This document shows, one piece after another, positions 37,425-50,825 of a DNA stretch of 64,000 nt (position 1 is its first letter; each line of letters begins with the position of its first letter). The notes beneath the pieces were generated by a model that was given only the letters and a program-made list of their open reading frames with translations, searched no databases and was not told the DNA's origin. The stretch is from Owenia fusiformis (lineage: Eukaryota; Annelida; Polychaeta; Sabellida; Oweniidae), in assembly GCA_903813345.2 (NCBI GenBank), contig CAIIXF020000012.1, positions 24,812,184-24,876,183 on the forward strand, written 5' to 3'. Made by a program: the position numbers and the translations under genes.

Positions 37425-40400
37425 AAACGTCTCACAATATATCAAACTAGTCGCTGCTACCAGTGCGATGTACAGCTGGTCCGAAAATTGACATTCCGTA
37501 CATAGCCCAAAGTAAATCAGACTTGTATGACAAATTAGATACTTAATATCTCATGAATAGTATGACCAATCGACAAGTCCTCGGTAGGCCAAATGTCAAA
37601 ATGTATCCTGAAACATTTCACTAAATAACAAATATCATGCTGTCACCAGCGTTACGTGCAACTGGTCCGGAAATTGACATTTCCTCCAGAGCACAAACTG
37701 CATAATAGATTTAAGACGAATTAGATATAAAATATATCACGAACGGGAACATCATTCATTAAATCCATTCAAGAGCATACTCCAAAATATATACTTAAAC
37801 GTCTCAAAAAATTACAAAGGACTGGCATGTACCAGTGTGACGTACGACTGGTCGGAAAATTGACATTGCGTCAAGAGCGCAAATTGCATAAGCGATTAAG
37901 ACGAATTAGATATAAAATATATCACGAACGGGAACATCATTCATTAAATCCATTCAAGAGCATACTTAAAAATATTTACTTAAACGTCTCACAAAATTGC
38001 AAATGACTGGCATGTACCAGTGTGACGTACGGCTGGTCGGAAAATTGACATTTCGTCAAGAGCGCAAATTGCATAAGCGATTTAAGACGAGTTAGATATA
38101 AAATATATCACGAACGGGAACATTACTCATTAAATCCATTCAAGAGCATACTCCAAATATATATACTTAAACGTCTCACAAAATTGCAAAGGACTGGCAT
38201 GTACCAGTGTGACGTACGACTTGTCGGAAAATTGACATTTCGTCAAGAGCGCAAATTGCATAAGCGATTTAAGACGAATTAGATATAAAATATATCACGA
38301 ACAGGAACATCATTCATTAAATTCATTCAAGAGCATACTCCAAAATATATACTTAAACGTCTCACAAAATTGCAAAGGACTGGCATGTACCAGTGTGACG
38401 TACGACTGGTCGGAAAATTGACATTTCGTCAAGAGCGCAAATTGCATAAGCGATTTGAGACGAAATGGATATTATATATCCCCCTAAAAGAGAAGTCAAT
38501 CGATACACCCCTCCTTTGGCAAACGTAAAAATATATACATAAACGTCTCACAATATATCAAACTAGTCGCTGCTACCAGTGCGATGTACAGCTTGTCCGA
38601 AAATTGACATTTCATACATAGCCCAAAGTAAATCAGACTTGTATGACAAATTAGATACTCAATATCTCATGAATAGTATGACCAATCGACAAGTTCTCGG
38701 TAGGGCAAATGTCAAAATGTAACCTGAAACATCTCACTAAATAACAAATATCATGCTGTCACCAGCATTACGTACGACTGGTCTGGAAATTGACATTTCC
38801 TCCAGAGCACAAACTGCATCATAGATTTAAGACGAATTAGATATAAAATATATCACGAACGGGAACATCATTCATTAAATCAATTCAAGAGCATACTCCA
38901 AAATATATACTTAAACGTCTCACAAAATTGCAAAGGACTGGCATGTACCAGTGTGACGTACGACTGGTCGGAAAATTGACATTTCGTCAAGAGCGCAAAT
39001 TGCATAAGCGATTTGAGACGAATTGGATATTATATATCCCCCTAACAGAGAAGTCAATCGATACATCCCTCCTTTGGCAAACGTAAAAATATATACATAA
39101 ACGTCTCACAACATATCAAACTAGTCGCTGATACCAGTGCGATGTACAGCTGGTACGAAAATTGACATTCCGTACATAGCCCGAAGTAAATCAGACTTGT
39201 ATGACAAATTAGATACTCAATATCTCATGAATAGTATAACCTATCGACAATTCCTGGGTAGGGCAAATGTCAAAATGTATCCTGAAACATATCACTAAAT
39301 AACAAATATCATGCTGTCACCAGCGTTACGTACGACTGGTCCGGAAATTGACATTTCCTCCAGAGCACAAACTGCATCATAGATTTAAGACGAATTAGAT
39401 ATAAAATATATCACGAACGGGAACATCATTCATTAAATCCATTCAAGAGCATACTCCAAAATATATACTTAAACGTCTCACAAAATTGCAAAGGACTGGC
39501 ATGCACCAGTGTGACGTACGACTGGTCGGAAAATTGACATTTCGTCAAGAGCGCAAATTGCATAAGCGATTTAAGACGAATTAGATGTAAAATATATCAC
39601 GAACGGGAACATCATTCATTAAATCCATTCAAGAGCATACTCCAAAATATATACTTAAACGTCTCACAAAATTGCAAAGGACTGGCATGTACCAGTGTGA
39701 CGTACGACTGGTCGGAACATTGACATTTCGTCAAGAGCGCAAACTGCATAAACGATTTGAGACGAATTGGATATTATATATCCCCCTAACAGGGAAGTCA
39801 ATCGATACATCCCTCCTTTGGCAAACGTAAAAATATATACATAAACCTCTCACAATATATCAAACTAGTCGCTGCTACCAGTGCGATGTACAGCTGGTCC
39901 GAAAATTGACATTCCGTACATAGCCCAAAGTAAATCAGACTTGTATGACAAATTAGATGCTCAATATCTCATGAATCGTATGACCAATCGACAAGTCCTC
40001 GGTAGGGCAAATGTCAAAATGTATCCTGAAACATCTCACTAAATAACAAATATCATGCTGTCACCAGCGTTACGTACGACTGGTCCGGAAATTGACATTT
40101 CCTCCAGAGCACAGACTGCATCATATATTTAAGACGAATTAGATATAAAATATATCACGAACGGGAACATCATTCATTAAATCCATTCAAGAGCATACTC
40201 CAAAATTTATACTTAAACGTCTCACAAAATTGCAAAGGACTGGCATGTACCAGTGTGACGTACGACTGGTCGGAAAATTGACATTTCGTCAAGAGCGCAA
40301 ATTGCATAAGCGATTTAAGACGAATTAGATATAAAATATATCACGAACGGGAACATCATTCATTAAATCCATTCAAGAGCATACTCCAAAATATATACTT

Positions 40401-42404
40401 AAACGTCTCATAAAATTGCAAAGGACTTGCATGTTCCAGTGTGACGTACGACTGGTCGGAAAATTGACATTTCGTCAAGAGCGCAAATTGTATAAGCGAT
40501 TTGAGACGAATTGGATATTATATATCCACCTAAAAGAGAAGTCAATCGATACATCCCTCCTTTTGCAAACGTAAAAATATATACATAAACGTCTCACAAT
40601 ATATCAAACTAGTCGCTGCTACCAGTGCGATGTACAGCTGGTCCGAAAATTGACATTCCGTACATAGCCCAAAGTAAATCAGACTTGTATGACAAATTAG
40701 ATGCTCAATATCTCATGAATCGTATGACCAATCGACAAGTCCTCGGTAGGGCAAATGTCAAAATGTATCCTGAAACATCTCACTAAATAACAAATATCAT
40801 GCTGTCACCAGCGTTACGTACGACTGGTCCTGAAATTGACATTTCCTCCAGAGCACAAACTGCATCATAGATTTAAGATGAATTAGATATAAAATATATC
40901 ACGAACGGGAACATCATTCATTAAATCCATTCAAGAGCATACTCCAAAATATATACTTAAACGTCTCACAAAATTGCAAAGGACTGGCACGTACCAGTGT
41001 GACGTACGACTGGTCGGAAAATTGACATTTCGTCAAGAGCGCAAATTGCATAAGCGATTTAAGACGAATTAGATATAAAATATATCACGGACAGGAACAT
41101 CATTCATTAAATACATTCAAGAGCATACTCCAAAATATATACTTAAACGTCTCACAAAATTGCAAAGGACTGGCATGTACCAGTGTGACGTACGACTGGT
41201 CGGAAAATTGACATTTCGTCAAGAGCGCAAATTGCATAAGCGATTTGAGACGAATTGGATATTATATATCCCCCTAACAGAGAAGTCAATCGATACATCC
41301 CTCCTTTGGCAAACGTAAAAATATATACATAAACGTCTCACAATATATCAAACTAGTCGCTGCTACCAGTGCGATGTACAGCTGGTCCGAAAATTGACAT
41401 TCCGTACATAGCCCAAACTAAATCAGACTTGTATGACAAATTAGATACTCAATATCTCATGAATAGTATGACCAATCGACAAGTTCTCGGTAGGGCAAAT
41501 GTCAAAATGTATCCTGAAACATCTCACTAAATAACAAATATCATGCTGTCACCAGCGTTACGTACGACTGGTCCGGAAATTGACATTTCCTCCAGACCAC
41601 AAACTGCATCATAGATGTAAGACGAATTAGATATAAAATATATCACGAACGGGAACATCATTCATTAAATCCATTCAAGAGCATACTCCAAATATATACT
41701 TAAACGTCTCACAAAATTGCAAAGGACTGGCATGTACCAGTGTGACGTACGACTGGTCGGAAAATTGACATTTCGTCAAGAGCGCAAATTGCATAAGCGA
41801 TTTAAGACGAATTAGATATAAAATATATCACGACCGGGAACATCATTCATTAAATCCATTCAAGAGCATACTCCAAAATATATACTTAAACGTCTCACAA
41901 AATTGCAAAGGACTGGCATGTACCAGTGTGACGTACGACTGGTCGGAAAATTGACAGTTCGTCAAGAGCGCAAATTGCATAAGCGATTTAAGACGAATTA
42001 AATATAAAATATATCACGAACGGGAACATCATTCATTAAATCCATTCAAGAGCATACTCCAAAATATATACTTAAACGTCTCACAAAATTGCAAATGACT
42101 GGCATGTACCAGTGTGTTGTACGAATGGTCCGGAAATTGACATTTCCTCCAGAGCACAAACTGAATCATATATTTAAGACGAATTAGATATAAAATATAT
42201 CACGAACGGCAACATCATTCATTAAATCCATTCAAGAGCATACTCCAAAATATATACTAAACGTCTCACAAAATTGCAAAGGACTGGCATGTACCAGGGT
42301 GACGTACGACTGGTCGGAAAATTGACATTTCGTCAAGAGCGCAAATTGCATAAGCGATTTGAGACGAATTGGATATTATATATCCCCCTAACAGAGAAGT
42401 CAAG

Positions 42405-45400
42405 AGTCCTTAGCGTTTAAGGATACATTTTTACATTTGCCCTCACACTGACTTGCACGGTCATTGGTTTTTGGTCATTCTATCCATAAGATATAGAGTA
42501 TCTAATTTGTAGGATTTGTCGCAAAGCTCTAGACGAAATGTAAATTTTCGGACCGGTCTTACGTCACGCTTGTTTTAGCAGGATATTTGCTAATTAGTGA
42601 TATATTTAAGGACACATTTTTACATTTGCCAAGCCAAGGACTTATTGATTGGCCATTCTATTCATGAGATATAGAGAATCTAATTTGTAGGATTTGTCGC
42701 AATTTTCGGACCGATCTTACGTCACTCTGGTAGGAGCATGATGTTTGCTTATTTGAGAAACGTGTAAGGATATAAATTTTGCATTTGCTCTTCCAAAAAC
42801 TTGTTGTATGATCATTCTATTCGTGAGATTATGAGTATCTAGTTTATCATAAAGCTCTGATTTACATTTCGCTCTAGACAAAATGTCATTGTTCTGTCCA
42901 GTCGTACGTCACACTGGTACCAGATAGTCCTTTGCTGATTTGTGAGAAGTTTCAGTACATGTTTCTACGTTTTCTCTACAAAGGATTTAATGACTGGTGT
43001 TTCTGGTCATGAAATATTTTATATCTAATTTGTCTTAAATCGCTGATACAGTTTGCGATCCAGACGAAATGTCAATTTTCGGACCAGTCGTACGTAACGT
43101 TGGTGGCAGCATGCTATTTGCTAATTAATGAGATTTTGGAGGACACATTTTTACATTTTCCCTACCAAGAACTTGTTGATTACTCATTCTGTTTGAGAGA
43201 TATGGAATATCAAATTTGTCATGAAGCTCTTTTTTATATTGCGCTCTAGACGAAATGTCAATTTTCGGACCAGTCTTACGTTACGCTGGTAGGAGCATGA
43301 TGTTTTCTTATTTGAACAACGTGTTAGGATATAATTTTTGCATTTGCTCTTCCAAGGACTTGTTGAATGGCCATTCTATTCGTGAGATTATGAGTATCTT
43401 ATTTGTCATAAAGCTCTGATTTACATTTTGCTCTAGACGAATATATGTTTCTACGTTTTCTCACCGAAGGATTTAATGACTGGTGTTTCTGGTCGTGAAA
43501 TATTTTATATGTAATTAGTCTTAAATCGCTGATACAGTTTGCACTCTAGACAAAATGTCAATTTTCTTACCAGTCGTACGTAACGTTGGTGGCAGCATGC
43601 TATTTGCTAATTAGTGAGATTTTAGAGGATACATTTTCACATTTGCTCTTCAAGTGGGTTGAAAGACGTGAAAGTATATATTTTTTTATTTGCTCTACCA
43701 AGGACTTGTTGAGTTGTCATTCTATTCGCGAGATATTGAGTATCTTATTTGTCACGAAGCTTTGATTTACATTACGCTCTCGACGAGATGTCAATTTTCG
43801 GACAGGCCTTACTTCACGCTGGTAGCAGCATGAGGGTTGTTAGTTTGAGAGACGTTAAAGTATATATTTTTGAATTTGGTCTACCAAGGACTTGTTGAGT
43901 GGTGTTGAGTGGTCATTCTATTCGTGAAATATCTTATTTGACATAAAGCTTTGATTTACATTGCGCTGTAGACGAAATGTCAATTTTCTGACCAGTCGTA
44001 CTTTACGCTGGTACTAGCTCGTCCTTTGCTGATTTGAGAGACGTTTCAGAATATGTTTCTACGTTTGCTCTACGAAAGATTGAATGACTTATGTTTCCGT
44101 TCGTGAAATATTTTATATCTAATTTGTCTTCAATCTCCGATGCATTTTTCGCTATACAAGAAATGTCAATTTTCGGACCAGTCGTACGTAACCCTTGTGG
44201 CAGCAGAGTATTTGCTAATTAGTGGGATATTTGAGGATACAATTTTGCATTTAAGGATATAATTTTTTCATTTGCTCCTTTAAGGATTTGTTGTATGATC
44301 ATTCTATTCGTGAGATTATGAGTATCTAATTTGTCATAAAGCTCTGATTTACATTTCGCTCTAGACGAAATGTCAATTTTCTGAGCAGTCGTACGTCACG
44401 TTGGAACTAGCTAGTGCTTAGCTGATTTGTGAGACGTTTTAGTAGGCCTATATGTTTTTAAGTTTTCTCTACGAAGGATTTAATGACTGGTGTTTCTGGT
44501 CGTGAAATATTTTATATGTAATTAGTCTTAAATCGCTGATACAGTTTGCGATCTAGACGAAATGTCAATTTTCTTACCAGTCGTACGTAACGTTGGTGGC
44601 AGCATGCTATTTGCTAATTAGTGAGATTTTAGAGGATACATTTTTACATTTGCTCTTCCAAGGACTTGTTGATTACTCATTCTGTTTGAGAGATATGGAA
44701 TATCAAATTTGTCGTAAAGCTATGATTTACATTGCACTCTAGACAAAATGTCAATTTTCGGACCAGTCTTACGTCATGCTGGTATCAACACGCGGGTTGT
44801 TAGTTTCGGAGACGTTAAAGTATATATTTTTTGCAATTGCTCTACCAAGTACTTGTTGAGTGGTCATTCTTTTCGTGAGGTATTGAGTATCTTATTTGCC
44901 ATAAAGCTTTGATTTACATTGCGCTCTAGACAAATTGTCAATTTTCTGACCAGTCGTACTTAACGCTGGTACTAGCTAGTCCTTTGATGACATTAGAGAC
45001 GTTTCAGAATATGTTTCTACGTTTGCTCTACGAAATATTTAATGACTTACGTTTCCGTTCGTGAAATATTTATATCTAATTTGTCTTCAATCTCTAATGC
45101 AGTTTGTACTCTGGAAGAAATGTCAATTTTCAGACCAGTCATACGTAACGCTGATGGCACCAGGTTATTTGCTAATATTGAGATGTTAAAGGATACATGT
45201 TTGCCCTATCAAGAACTTGTTGATCAATCATTCTATTCATGAGATATAGAGTATCTTATTTGTAGGATTTGTCGAAAATTTCCAATTTACATTGCGCTCT
45301 AGACGTAATGTCAATTTTCGGACCTGTCTTACGTCACGCCGGTAGGAGTATGGATATGTTTTTGCATTTGCTCTACCAGAGACTTGTCATATGGTCATCC

Positions 45401-47950
45401 CATTCGTGAGATATTGAGTGTCTAATTTGTCATAAAGCTCTGATTTACATTTCGCTCTAGACGTAATGTCAATTTTCTGATCAGGCCTACGTCACGCGGG
45501 TACTAGCTAGTCCTTTGCTGATTTGTGAGATGTTTCGGTATATGTTTGTACGTTTTCTCTACGAAGGATTTAATGACTGGAGTTTCTGGTCGTGAAATAT
45601 TTTATATGTAATTAGTCTTAAATCACTGATACAGTTTGCGATATAGACGAAATGTCAATTTTCGGACCAGTCTTACGTCACGCTGGTGGCAGCATGTGGG
45701 GTGTTAGTTTGAGAGAAGTTAAAGTATGTTTTTGCATTTGCTCTTCCAAGGACTTGTTGGGTGGTCATATTATTCGTGAGATATTAAGTATCTTATTTGT
45801 CATAAAGCTTTGATTTACATTGCGCTGTAGACGAAATGTTAATTTTCTGACCAGTCGTCCTTTACGCTGGTATTATCTCATCCTTTGCTGCTACGTTTGC
45901 TCTTCGAAAGATTAAATGAGTGGTGTTCTCATTCGTGATATATTTTATATCTAATTTGTCTTTCAATCTCTGATGCAGTTTGAAATCTAGAAGAAATGTC
46001 AATTTTCGGACCAGTCGTACGTAAATCTGGTGGAAGCAGGATATTTGCTAATTAGGGAGATGTTTAAGGATGCATTTTCACATTTGCCCTACCAAGGAAT
46101 TGTTTATTGGTCATTCTATTCGTGAGGTATAGAGTATCTAATTTGTAGGATTTGTCGCAAAGCTCTGATTTACATTACCCTCAAGACGAAATGTCAATTT
46201 TCGGACCGGTCTTACGTCAAGCTGGTATAAGAATAATGTTTGCTTATTTGATCAACGTGTAAGGATATATTTTTGCATTTGCTCTACCAGAGACTCGTTC
46301 TATGGTCATTCTATTCGTGAGATATTGAGTATCTAATTTGTCACAAAACTCTGATTAACATTTTGCTCTAATCGTTATGTCAATTTTCTGATTAATCCTA
46401 CGTCACGCTGGTACTTGTTAGTCCTTTGCTGATTTGTGACACGTTTCAGTATATGTTTCTACGTCTTTTCTAAAAGGGATTTAATGACTGGTGTTTCTGG
46501 CCGTGAATTACTTTATATATAATTTGTCTTAAACCTCTAATACAGTTTGCGCTCGGGGCAAAATATCAATTTTCGGACCAACCGTACGTAGCGCTGGTGG
46601 CAGCATGTTATTTGCTAATTAGTGAGAACTTTAAGGATACATTTTTACACTTGCTCTACCAAGGACTTGTTGATTAGTCATTCTGTTTGAGAGATATTGA
46701 GTTGAATTGATGTGGGTTGTAACTTGTTAGTTTGAGAGACATTAAAATATATATTGTTGCATTTGCTCTACCAAGGACTTGTTGAGTGGTCATTCTATTC
46801 GTGAGACATTGAGTATCTAATTTGTCATAAAGCTTTGATTTACATTTCGCTCTAGACAAAATGTCAATTTTCGGACCGGTCTTACGTCACGCTAGTAGCA
46901 GCATATTTGTTGTTAGTTTGCGAGACATTAAAATGCATATTTTTGCATTTGTGCTACCAAGAACTTGTTGAGTGGTCAATCTATTCGTGAGTTATTGAGT
47001 ATCTTATTTGTCATAAAGCTTTGATTCACATTGCGCTCTGACGAAATATCAATTATCTGACCAGCTATACTTTAGGCTGGTAATAGCTCGTCCTGTTGCT
47101 GATTTGAGAGACATTTCAGAATATGTTTATACTTTTGCTCTACGAAAGATTTAATGACTAATGTTTCCGTTCGTGAAATATTTAATATCTAATTTGTCTT
47201 AAATCGCTGATGCACTTTGCACTCTAAAAGAAATGTCAATTTTCGGACCAGTCACACTGCTACTAGCTAGTCCTTTATTATTTTGTGAGACGTTTAAGTG
47301 TTCATTTTGAAGTATGCTCATCAATGAATTTGAGGACTGATTTTCCCTTTCGTTACATATTTTATATCTAACTTGTCTTCAATCTCTGATGCTGTTTGCG
47401 CTCTAAAAGAAATGTCAATTTTTCGGACCAGTCGTACGTCACACTGCTACTACTACTAGCTAGTCCTTTGTTATTTTGTGAGACGTTTAAGTATTCATTT
47501 TGAAGTATGCTCATCAATGGATTTGAGGACTGATTTTCCCTTTCGTTACATAATTTATATCTAACTTGTCTTCAATCTCTGATGCTGTTTGCGCTCTAAA
47601 AGAAATGTCAATTTTTCGGACCAGCTGTACGTAACGCTGGTGAAAGCAGGATATTCGGTAATTAGTGAGATGTTACAGGATACATTTTTACATTTGCCCT
47701 ACCAAGGACTTGCTGATTGGACATTGTATTCGCGAGATATAGAGTATCTAATCTGTAGGATTGGTCGCAAAGCTCTGATTCACATTGCGCACTAGACGAA
47801 ATGTCAATTTACGGACCAGTCTTTCGTCACGCTGGTAGGAGCATGATGTTTGCTTATTTGAGCAACCAAAGGATATATTTTTGAATTTGCTCTACCAGGG
47901 ACTTGTTGTATGGTCTGTCTATTCGTGAGATATTGAGTATCTAATTTTTT
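42405..47950 (-). repeat. Satellite block III: inverted, divergent monomers
   Basis: Reverse-complement relatives of the A, B and C monomers, about 30 copies at roughly 180-190 bp. Recurrent landmarks are GACGAAATGTCAATTTTCGG, ACCAGTCGTACGT, TTTACATTTGCCCTACCAAG and GAGTATCTAATTTGTCAT. They correspond to conserved blocks of the forward array read on the other strand. Copies differ from each other far more than in blocks I-II, many carry indels, and no regular A(n)BC order is seen. Two adjacent copies near 47265 and 47455 are close to each other and closest to type A. The block ends in a T-rich stretch at about 47950. Confidence 0.93.
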
Positions 47951-48065
47951 TTAGAAAAGCGCTTTTGTAAAACCGAAATCGTGATTACACCTAATTCTTA
48001 AACCTGGTTAAAACCGAAGAAGCTTTTGTAAAACACCATGTGTAATTCCAGCAATTAACTCGATT

Positions 48066-48488
48066 TTAGGCGTTGTTCGTGTTGACAGAAATTTTATGGA
48101 CAGTAGCTAATTTGCCCTCAATTGTGTTCAGTTTTGTTTTCAATTCATTTTCGCATAAAGATAACTTTGATTTCAAAAGAAGAATCTCGTTGTTCGTATC
48201 TATGATTGTATAGTTTATTTGTTTTAAGTTGTTTTTAGGTCTAAACTCTGAATTTCTCAAAAGTTGTTCATTTCGTTTCAACGCTTCATTTTCATTTTGA
48301 ATTTGTGTCATTTGAATATTCTGTTCATTCAGTGTTTGAGAGATGTTTGCACACGTCTCTTTAATAGATAATAGATGATTAATCATCGATCCAAAGACAT
48401 TTGATGGGACTAATGTTGTTTTCTCTGTTGGATCAACAGGTTCTGTCTGTTTAGTAGAAATTGAGGGGTCTTTCCGTGGGTTTACCAC
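48066..48488 (-). CDS. Small coiled-coil-like ORF, unknown
   Basis: 140 codons from ATG 48488. The N-terminal 40 residues are polar and rich in P, T and K. From about residue 45 to 130 the composition is Asn, Gln, Glu, Lys and Leu-rich with heptad-like spacing (SQTLNEQNIQMTQIQNENEA, then LLLKSKLSLCENELKTKLN), which suggests a coiled coil. There is no signal peptide, no membrane segment and no catalytic motif. The composition is unlike the surrounding satellite, and it is the only ORF of this quality outside the transposons. It could be part of an unrecognised mobile element, an exon, or chance. I do not recognise a family. Confidence 0.35.
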   Translation of the reverse strand: MVNPRKDPSISTKQTEPVDPTEKTTLVPSNVFGSMINHLLSIKETCANISQTLNEQNIQMTQIQNENEALKRNEQLLRNSEFRPKNNLKQINYTIIDTNNEILLLKSKLSLCENELKTKLNTIEGKLATVHKISVNTNNA

Positions 48489-48640
48489 GGAATAGCTTTA
48501 ATATCGCTGATGTTTCCCGCTCCCTCGATGAAAAGAAATTAGTGATAAATATCAGTAGCGAATTTTTCATTAGCACTGGAAATGGCAAGACAAACATATC
48601 CCCTGTTAAGTCAATGGTGACGAAGAAAAATGTCGTTTGA
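48443..48640 (+). other. Short open stretch opposite the coiled-coil ORF start
   Basis: About 65 open codons between stops on the plus strand, ending at a TGA near 48640, with a protein-like composition (SRSLDEKKLVINISSEFF, then STGNGKTN). It overlaps the first codons of the minus-strand ORF at 48066-48488. Nothing in it is recognisable, and it may be coincidence or a fragment of an old element. Confidence 0.18.
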
Positions 48641-48775
48641 TATAACGATACAAATATCCATGAAGGGATTCATGTTGGGATTCAAATTGACATTCAAACA
48701 AAAGTTATGAATCCCAATTTGAGCACGTATCGTTTTTGAGCATCTAACACATTTGATGCCGATATAAAATCATCT

Positions 48776-49690
48776 TTCACAATGTTTATATGAATAACCA
48801 TATTGGGATATTAGGATTTCCAAGTATCCAAGAGATCATATTGGTATTGGTATGGAGATACGAACACTCTGATGCAGAGATATAACCAACCTTTGCAATG
48901 TATATATGAATAACCATATTGGGATATTGAGATTTCCATATATGAGATCGTATTGGTAAATACTATTGAGATACGAACACACTGATGTAGAGATATAACT
49001 ATCCTTCGCAATGTTTATACGAATAACCATATTGGGATATTGAGATTTCCATATATGAGATCGTATTGGTATTGGTATTGAGATACGAACACACTGATGC
49101 AGAGATATAACCATCCTTCGCAATGTTTATATAAATAACCATATTGGGATATTGAGATTTCCATATATGAGATCGTATTGGTATTGAGATACGAACACAC
49201 TGATGCAGAGATATAACCATCCTTCGCAATGTTTATATGAATAACCATATTGGGATATTGAGATTTCCATATATGAGATCGTATTGGCATTGGTATTGAG
49301 ATACGAACACACTGATGCAGAGATATAACCATCCTTCGCAATGTTTATATGAATAACCATATTGGGATATTGAGATTTCCATATATGAGATCGTATTGGC
49401 ATTGGTATTGGGATACGAACACACTGATGCAGAGATATAACAAACCTTCGCAATGTCTATATGAATAACCATATTGGGATATTGAGATTTCCATATATGA
49501 GATCGTTTTGGTATTGGTATTGAGATACGAACACACGGATGCAGAGGTATAACCAACCTTCGCAGTGTTTATATGAATAACCATATTGGGATATTAGGAT
49601 TTCCATATATGAGATCGTTTTGGTATTGGTATAGAGTATCAAGCACATTTGATGCATGGATGTAACCATCCTTCGTAATGTTTAAATGAA
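48776..49690 (-). repeat. 112-bp minisatellite, about 8 copies
   Basis: Tandem unit with landmark TTGGGATATT near 48803, 48919, 49032, 49144, 49250, 49362, 49474 and 49586, so spacings are mostly 112 bp. Some differ by about 6, following gain or loss of one TTGGTA step in each unit's GTATTGGTATTGG tract. The outer copies are the most diverged. Because 112 is not a multiple of 3, several overlapping minus-strand ORFs of similar residues appear; these are artefacts of the repeat. Confidence 0.9.
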
Positions 49691-50825
49691 AAAGTGGTCA
49701 AGTGAAATTTCACCTTTGGCTTGCTGTATGTTGGGCTTAATAAAACGTTCGTGAATACTTGGGATGCGCTGGCTAATAAAAGAAATGTCTAAATTAACGA
49801 TTTTTGGACTTCATCAGGAATTATTAATGGACTCCAAATGCCACTCCTGTTATTTAGAGAACTACATGTAGTAACTACTGTTCAGTGTTACAGTCGTCAT
49901 ACGGCCTACTTGGAACCGAGGATAACTTAGAAATAGTTCAAAACAATGGGTTGAGAAATATTATATATATTTCCCCCATTCACCATTCGCATATAGATAT
50001 AGGATTTTATTAGTACTGATGGAGATATATATTTCCCTGTGGCATACAATCGTGAAGCAAGACACACTTTAAGGTGACAGGGTATTTCCTGACTGTTCCT
50101 TGTATGTTGAACAAGGCCTGCTTATCTATCAATTCTAAAATAAACTTGATTAACAAAAAAACTCAACAGACTACTTTTGCGATATAGAATTGCGATATTT
50201 ATTGTAGATTTCGGCACAATCGTGCACTTTCAGGCATGATTTTGATAAGGTTTGGTTATTTGGTGCCTCTTATTGCTTTCAGTTTCAACCAATTGTAAGT
50301 TGGAAGCTCAGCGTGCACTTCCTAGATTTCTACAACAATAGTGTTCATTTAAATAGGAAATCTATCACGATTCGTTATGATATGTTCGCACATATACATA
50401 GGTATATGTTGTGTGAGGGTCAGGGATGCCGCAAATAAAGTGGAGTTTGCGACATAGGGATTAACGGATTTACGATTACGCAACTTTACGAAGACTGCAT
50501 AATACCAATTTGTGTGCGATTGGCATTAAAATTTGAAAGCTTGAAAAAACTTGAAAGCCAGAGTGACGAGAAAATTGTATACGCATAGTACTTAAATGTC
50601 AAAAGGTGGCAAAAATGAAAGATTCTCTGGCTTTCAACCGATTTTTGAGCCTGGGATTCAAGAGGTTAAGCAATGCATATAAAATCGAAACGTAAACCTG
50701 TACTAAAAAGTTGCCCTATACTAATGCATGTAGTTTCCTCACGTGAATAATCGTTCAGTTACAGTGTTTACTTAGTCCGATGCATAGACTACACATAATA
50801 GTGTAATATGCCATTGATAGTTATA
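49691..50825. other. No gene seen; one short hairpin
   Basis: AT-rich DNA without a credible frame. The only structure noticed is a perfect 13-bp inverted repeat TTGAAAGCCAGAG (50551-50563) and CTCTGGCTTTCAA (50625-50637), 87 bp end to end, possibly a very small MITE. Confidence 0.5.

Larger units (their letters stand above)
25499..42404 (+). repeat. Satellite block II: continuation of the A(n)BC array
   Basis: Same three monomers, orientation and phase as block I, about 85 monomers. B monomers start near 25835, 26765, 27881, 28625, 29550, 30418, 31162, 32469, 34089, 34834, 35902, 36275, 37343, 38459, 39017, 39761, 40505, 41249 and 42363. After subtracting the 559-bp and 501-bp insertions, most spacings return to 558, 744, 930 or 1116. 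It ends abruptly inside a B monomer at AGAGAAGTCA, where the inverted block begins. Short ORFs inside are repeat frames. Confidence 0.96.

Noticed and set aside
1-42404. Dozens of 60-110-residue ORFs with recurring residues such as RLVGKLTFRQ or LNPFKSILQN
   Set aside because: They are frames of the satellite monomers. They repeat with the 186-bp period (divisible by 3, so frames persist), lack domain features, and stop wherever a monomer type changes.
1-42404. CRISPR array
   Set aside because: Regular repeats are present, but the repeated unit is the whole 186 bp with no unique spacers, and the context is a eukaryotic satellite.
48811-49669. A family of overlapping minus-strand ORFs rich in ISQYGYS or SHIWKSQYPN
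   Set aside because: They are the 112-bp minisatellite read in successive frames, and each ends after about three units.
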